6,536 nt of DNA, from assembly GCA_003132825.1 (NCBI GenBank), contig PKYX01000133.1, forward strand, positions 6,278 to 12,813. The letters run 5' to 3'. Of this stretch, positions 5,976-6,536 are shown one piece after another. The notes beneath the pieces are model-generated. The model saw only the letters and a program-made list of their open reading frames with translations. It was not told the DNA's origin and searched no databases. Numbering within the stretch: the stretch's first letter is position 1; each line of letters opens with the position of its first letter. The stretch is from Acidobacteriaceae bacterium. GTDB lineage: Bacteria > Acidobacteriota > Terriglobia > Terriglobales > Acidobacteriaceae. Made by a program: the position numbers and the translations under genes.

Positions 5976-6398
5976 ATGGCGTTCTCCATGGCAGGCAACG
6001 GTTCTCCGACCGCCATCACTCCCTTGATTGACGTGCTGCTGGTCCTGATTATTGTGTTCATGGTGGTCGTATCCATGTCCCAGGAAAAGGGCTTGGACGC
6101 CCAGATTCCACAGCCGGCCGAGGATGCGAGGCAGACTCCGCCGCCTGAGCGGACTATTGTGGTGCAGCTGGTCTGGAGCGGGACGGACCAGTCTCCGAGG
6201 CTCAAGATCAATCAGGACAACGTAAGCTGGGGGGATCTCGATGGCCGCTTGCGCGACATCTTCAAGCGGCGCGCGGAGCGTGTGGCTTTCGTGAAAGGGG
6301 ATGATGACGTCAATTTTGAATATGTGGCCGATGTGATTGACATTGCGCGCGCCGCCGGCGTCCAAAAGGTCGGACTACTGACCAAGGAAAAGCCATGA
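5976..6398 (+). CDS. ExbD/TolR-family biopolymer transport protein
   Basis: This 140-residue protein belongs to the ExbD/TolR family, the small stator subunits that work with ExbB/TolQ proton channels to energise TonB- or TolA-type transport across the envelope. It has a short cytoplasmic N-terminus, then one membrane span (about 15-33, ITPLIDVLLVLIIVFMVVVS) carrying the conserved proton-path Asp19 (Asp25 of E. coli ExbD). A periplasmic domain follows (about 40-140), with a proline-rich stretch (PPPERT) and a compact IVVQL...KINQDNVSWGDLDGRL...VAFVKGDDDVNFEYVADVIDIARAAGVQKVGLLT fold. The ATG has a strong SD, AAAGGAG (5961-5967), eight bases upstream. Its stop overlaps the next start as ATGA. 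No ExbB/TolQ gene precedes it; the upstream neighbour is on the other strand. The family is certain; ExbD versus TolR cannot be decided, so no symbol is given. Confidence 0.93.
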   Translation: MAFSMAGNGSPTAITPLIDVLLVLIIVFMVVVSMSQEKGLDAQIPQPAEDARQTPPPERTIVVQLVWSGTDQSPRLKINQDNVSWGDLDGRLRDIFKRRAERVAFVKGDDDVNFEYVADVIDIARAAGVQKVGLLTKEKP

Positions 6399-6536
6399 GA
6401 TTGCAGGCGGGAGACCGTGGGCCAGCTGACCTGGGCATGAAGATCTCGAGCCCAGCTCTCGGTCCAAACCGAACGCCCAGCCGCAGAATCCGGCGGGGAT
6501 CGGTCGAAGGATCATGTGGCGGAGGGGCATCGGCGG
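6395..6536 (+). CDS. Possible start of a further gene in the ExbD operon (cut by the window edge), product unknown
   Basis: An ATG at 6395 overlaps the ExbD-family stop as ATGA and has AAGGA (6384-6388) six bases before it. The frame stays open for 47 codons to the window end. The peptide begins MRLQAGDRGPADLGMKISS and continues with an arginine- and glycine-rich stretch (TPSRRIRRGSVEGSCGGG). I do not recognise it, and it has no signal peptide or membrane span so far. Coupled spacing after exbD-like genes is common for partner subunits, but this segment does not resemble ExbB, ExbD or TonB. A second candidate start, ATG at 6512 in the exbD frame (MWRRGIG), has a GGA too close upstream. The frame could also be non-coding chance in GC-rich DNA. 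Confidence 0.4.
   Translation, partial: MRLQAGDRGPADLGMKISSPALGPNRTPSRRIRRGSVEGSCGGGASA

Noticed and set aside
5439..6031. Two overlapping plus-strand frames (5439-5864 and 5543-6031) opposite the SDR gene and running toward exbD
   Set aside because: They mirror the SDR coding sequence, lack ribosome sites, and the second overlaps the well-supported exbD start in another frame.

Overview
The window is a GC-rich stretch of bacterial chromosome made of ordinary housekeeping and accessory genes packed tightly on both strands. There is no mobile element, CRISPR array, rRNA or tRNA. The gene mix is selB, a folate/FAD-type trmFO, a large multi-pass membrane protein with an 'LKPFRMGQWARLALVG' N-terminus, and an ExbD/TolR protein. 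Together with the high GC content this fits Acidobacteriota (Terriglobia/Solibacter-like) best. That assignment is an inference from gene content and protein style, not a measurement.

Layout. (1) Positions 1-1352 (+) hold the C-terminal ~70% of selB, the selenocysteine-specific elongation factor; its GTPase domain lies off the left edge. (2) A 97-base convergent gap leads to a carboxymuconolactone decarboxylase/AhpD-like redox protein on the minus strand, most likely starting at a TTG at 1977 behind a GGAGGA ribosome site. (3) A short divergent intergenic region (1978-2047) carries a TATAAT box readable on both strands. It leads rightward to a spermidine/spermine-acetyltransferase-like GNAT protein (2048-2530) whose stop codon overlaps the GTG start of trmFO (2527-3927), so these two look like a translationally coupled pair. 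(4) A membrane protein of unknown function follows 32 bases later (3960-5036) and may belong to the same transcript. (5) A convergent junction separates it from a classical SDR oxidoreductase on the minus strand (5102-5851). (6) A 124-base divergent region precedes an ExbD/TolR-like gene (5976-6398), whose stop overlaps (ATGA) a reading frame that runs off the right edge.

Functionally these are separate modules: Sec insertion, tRNA m5U54 formation, small-molecule acetylation, thiol redox or peroxide handling, a proton-motive-force energiser subunit, and an oxidoreductase. I see no convincing new defence or biosynthetic system. The most interesting non-coding signal is the leader of the exbD gene. 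The segment TCCTTT can pair either with an upstream AAAGGATT or with the gene's own Shine-Dalgarno AAAGGA, beside a 10-base perfect palindrome. This switch-like arrangement could be tested. The SDR gene also has a promoter-like pair placed so that transcription would start at its ATG (leaderless).
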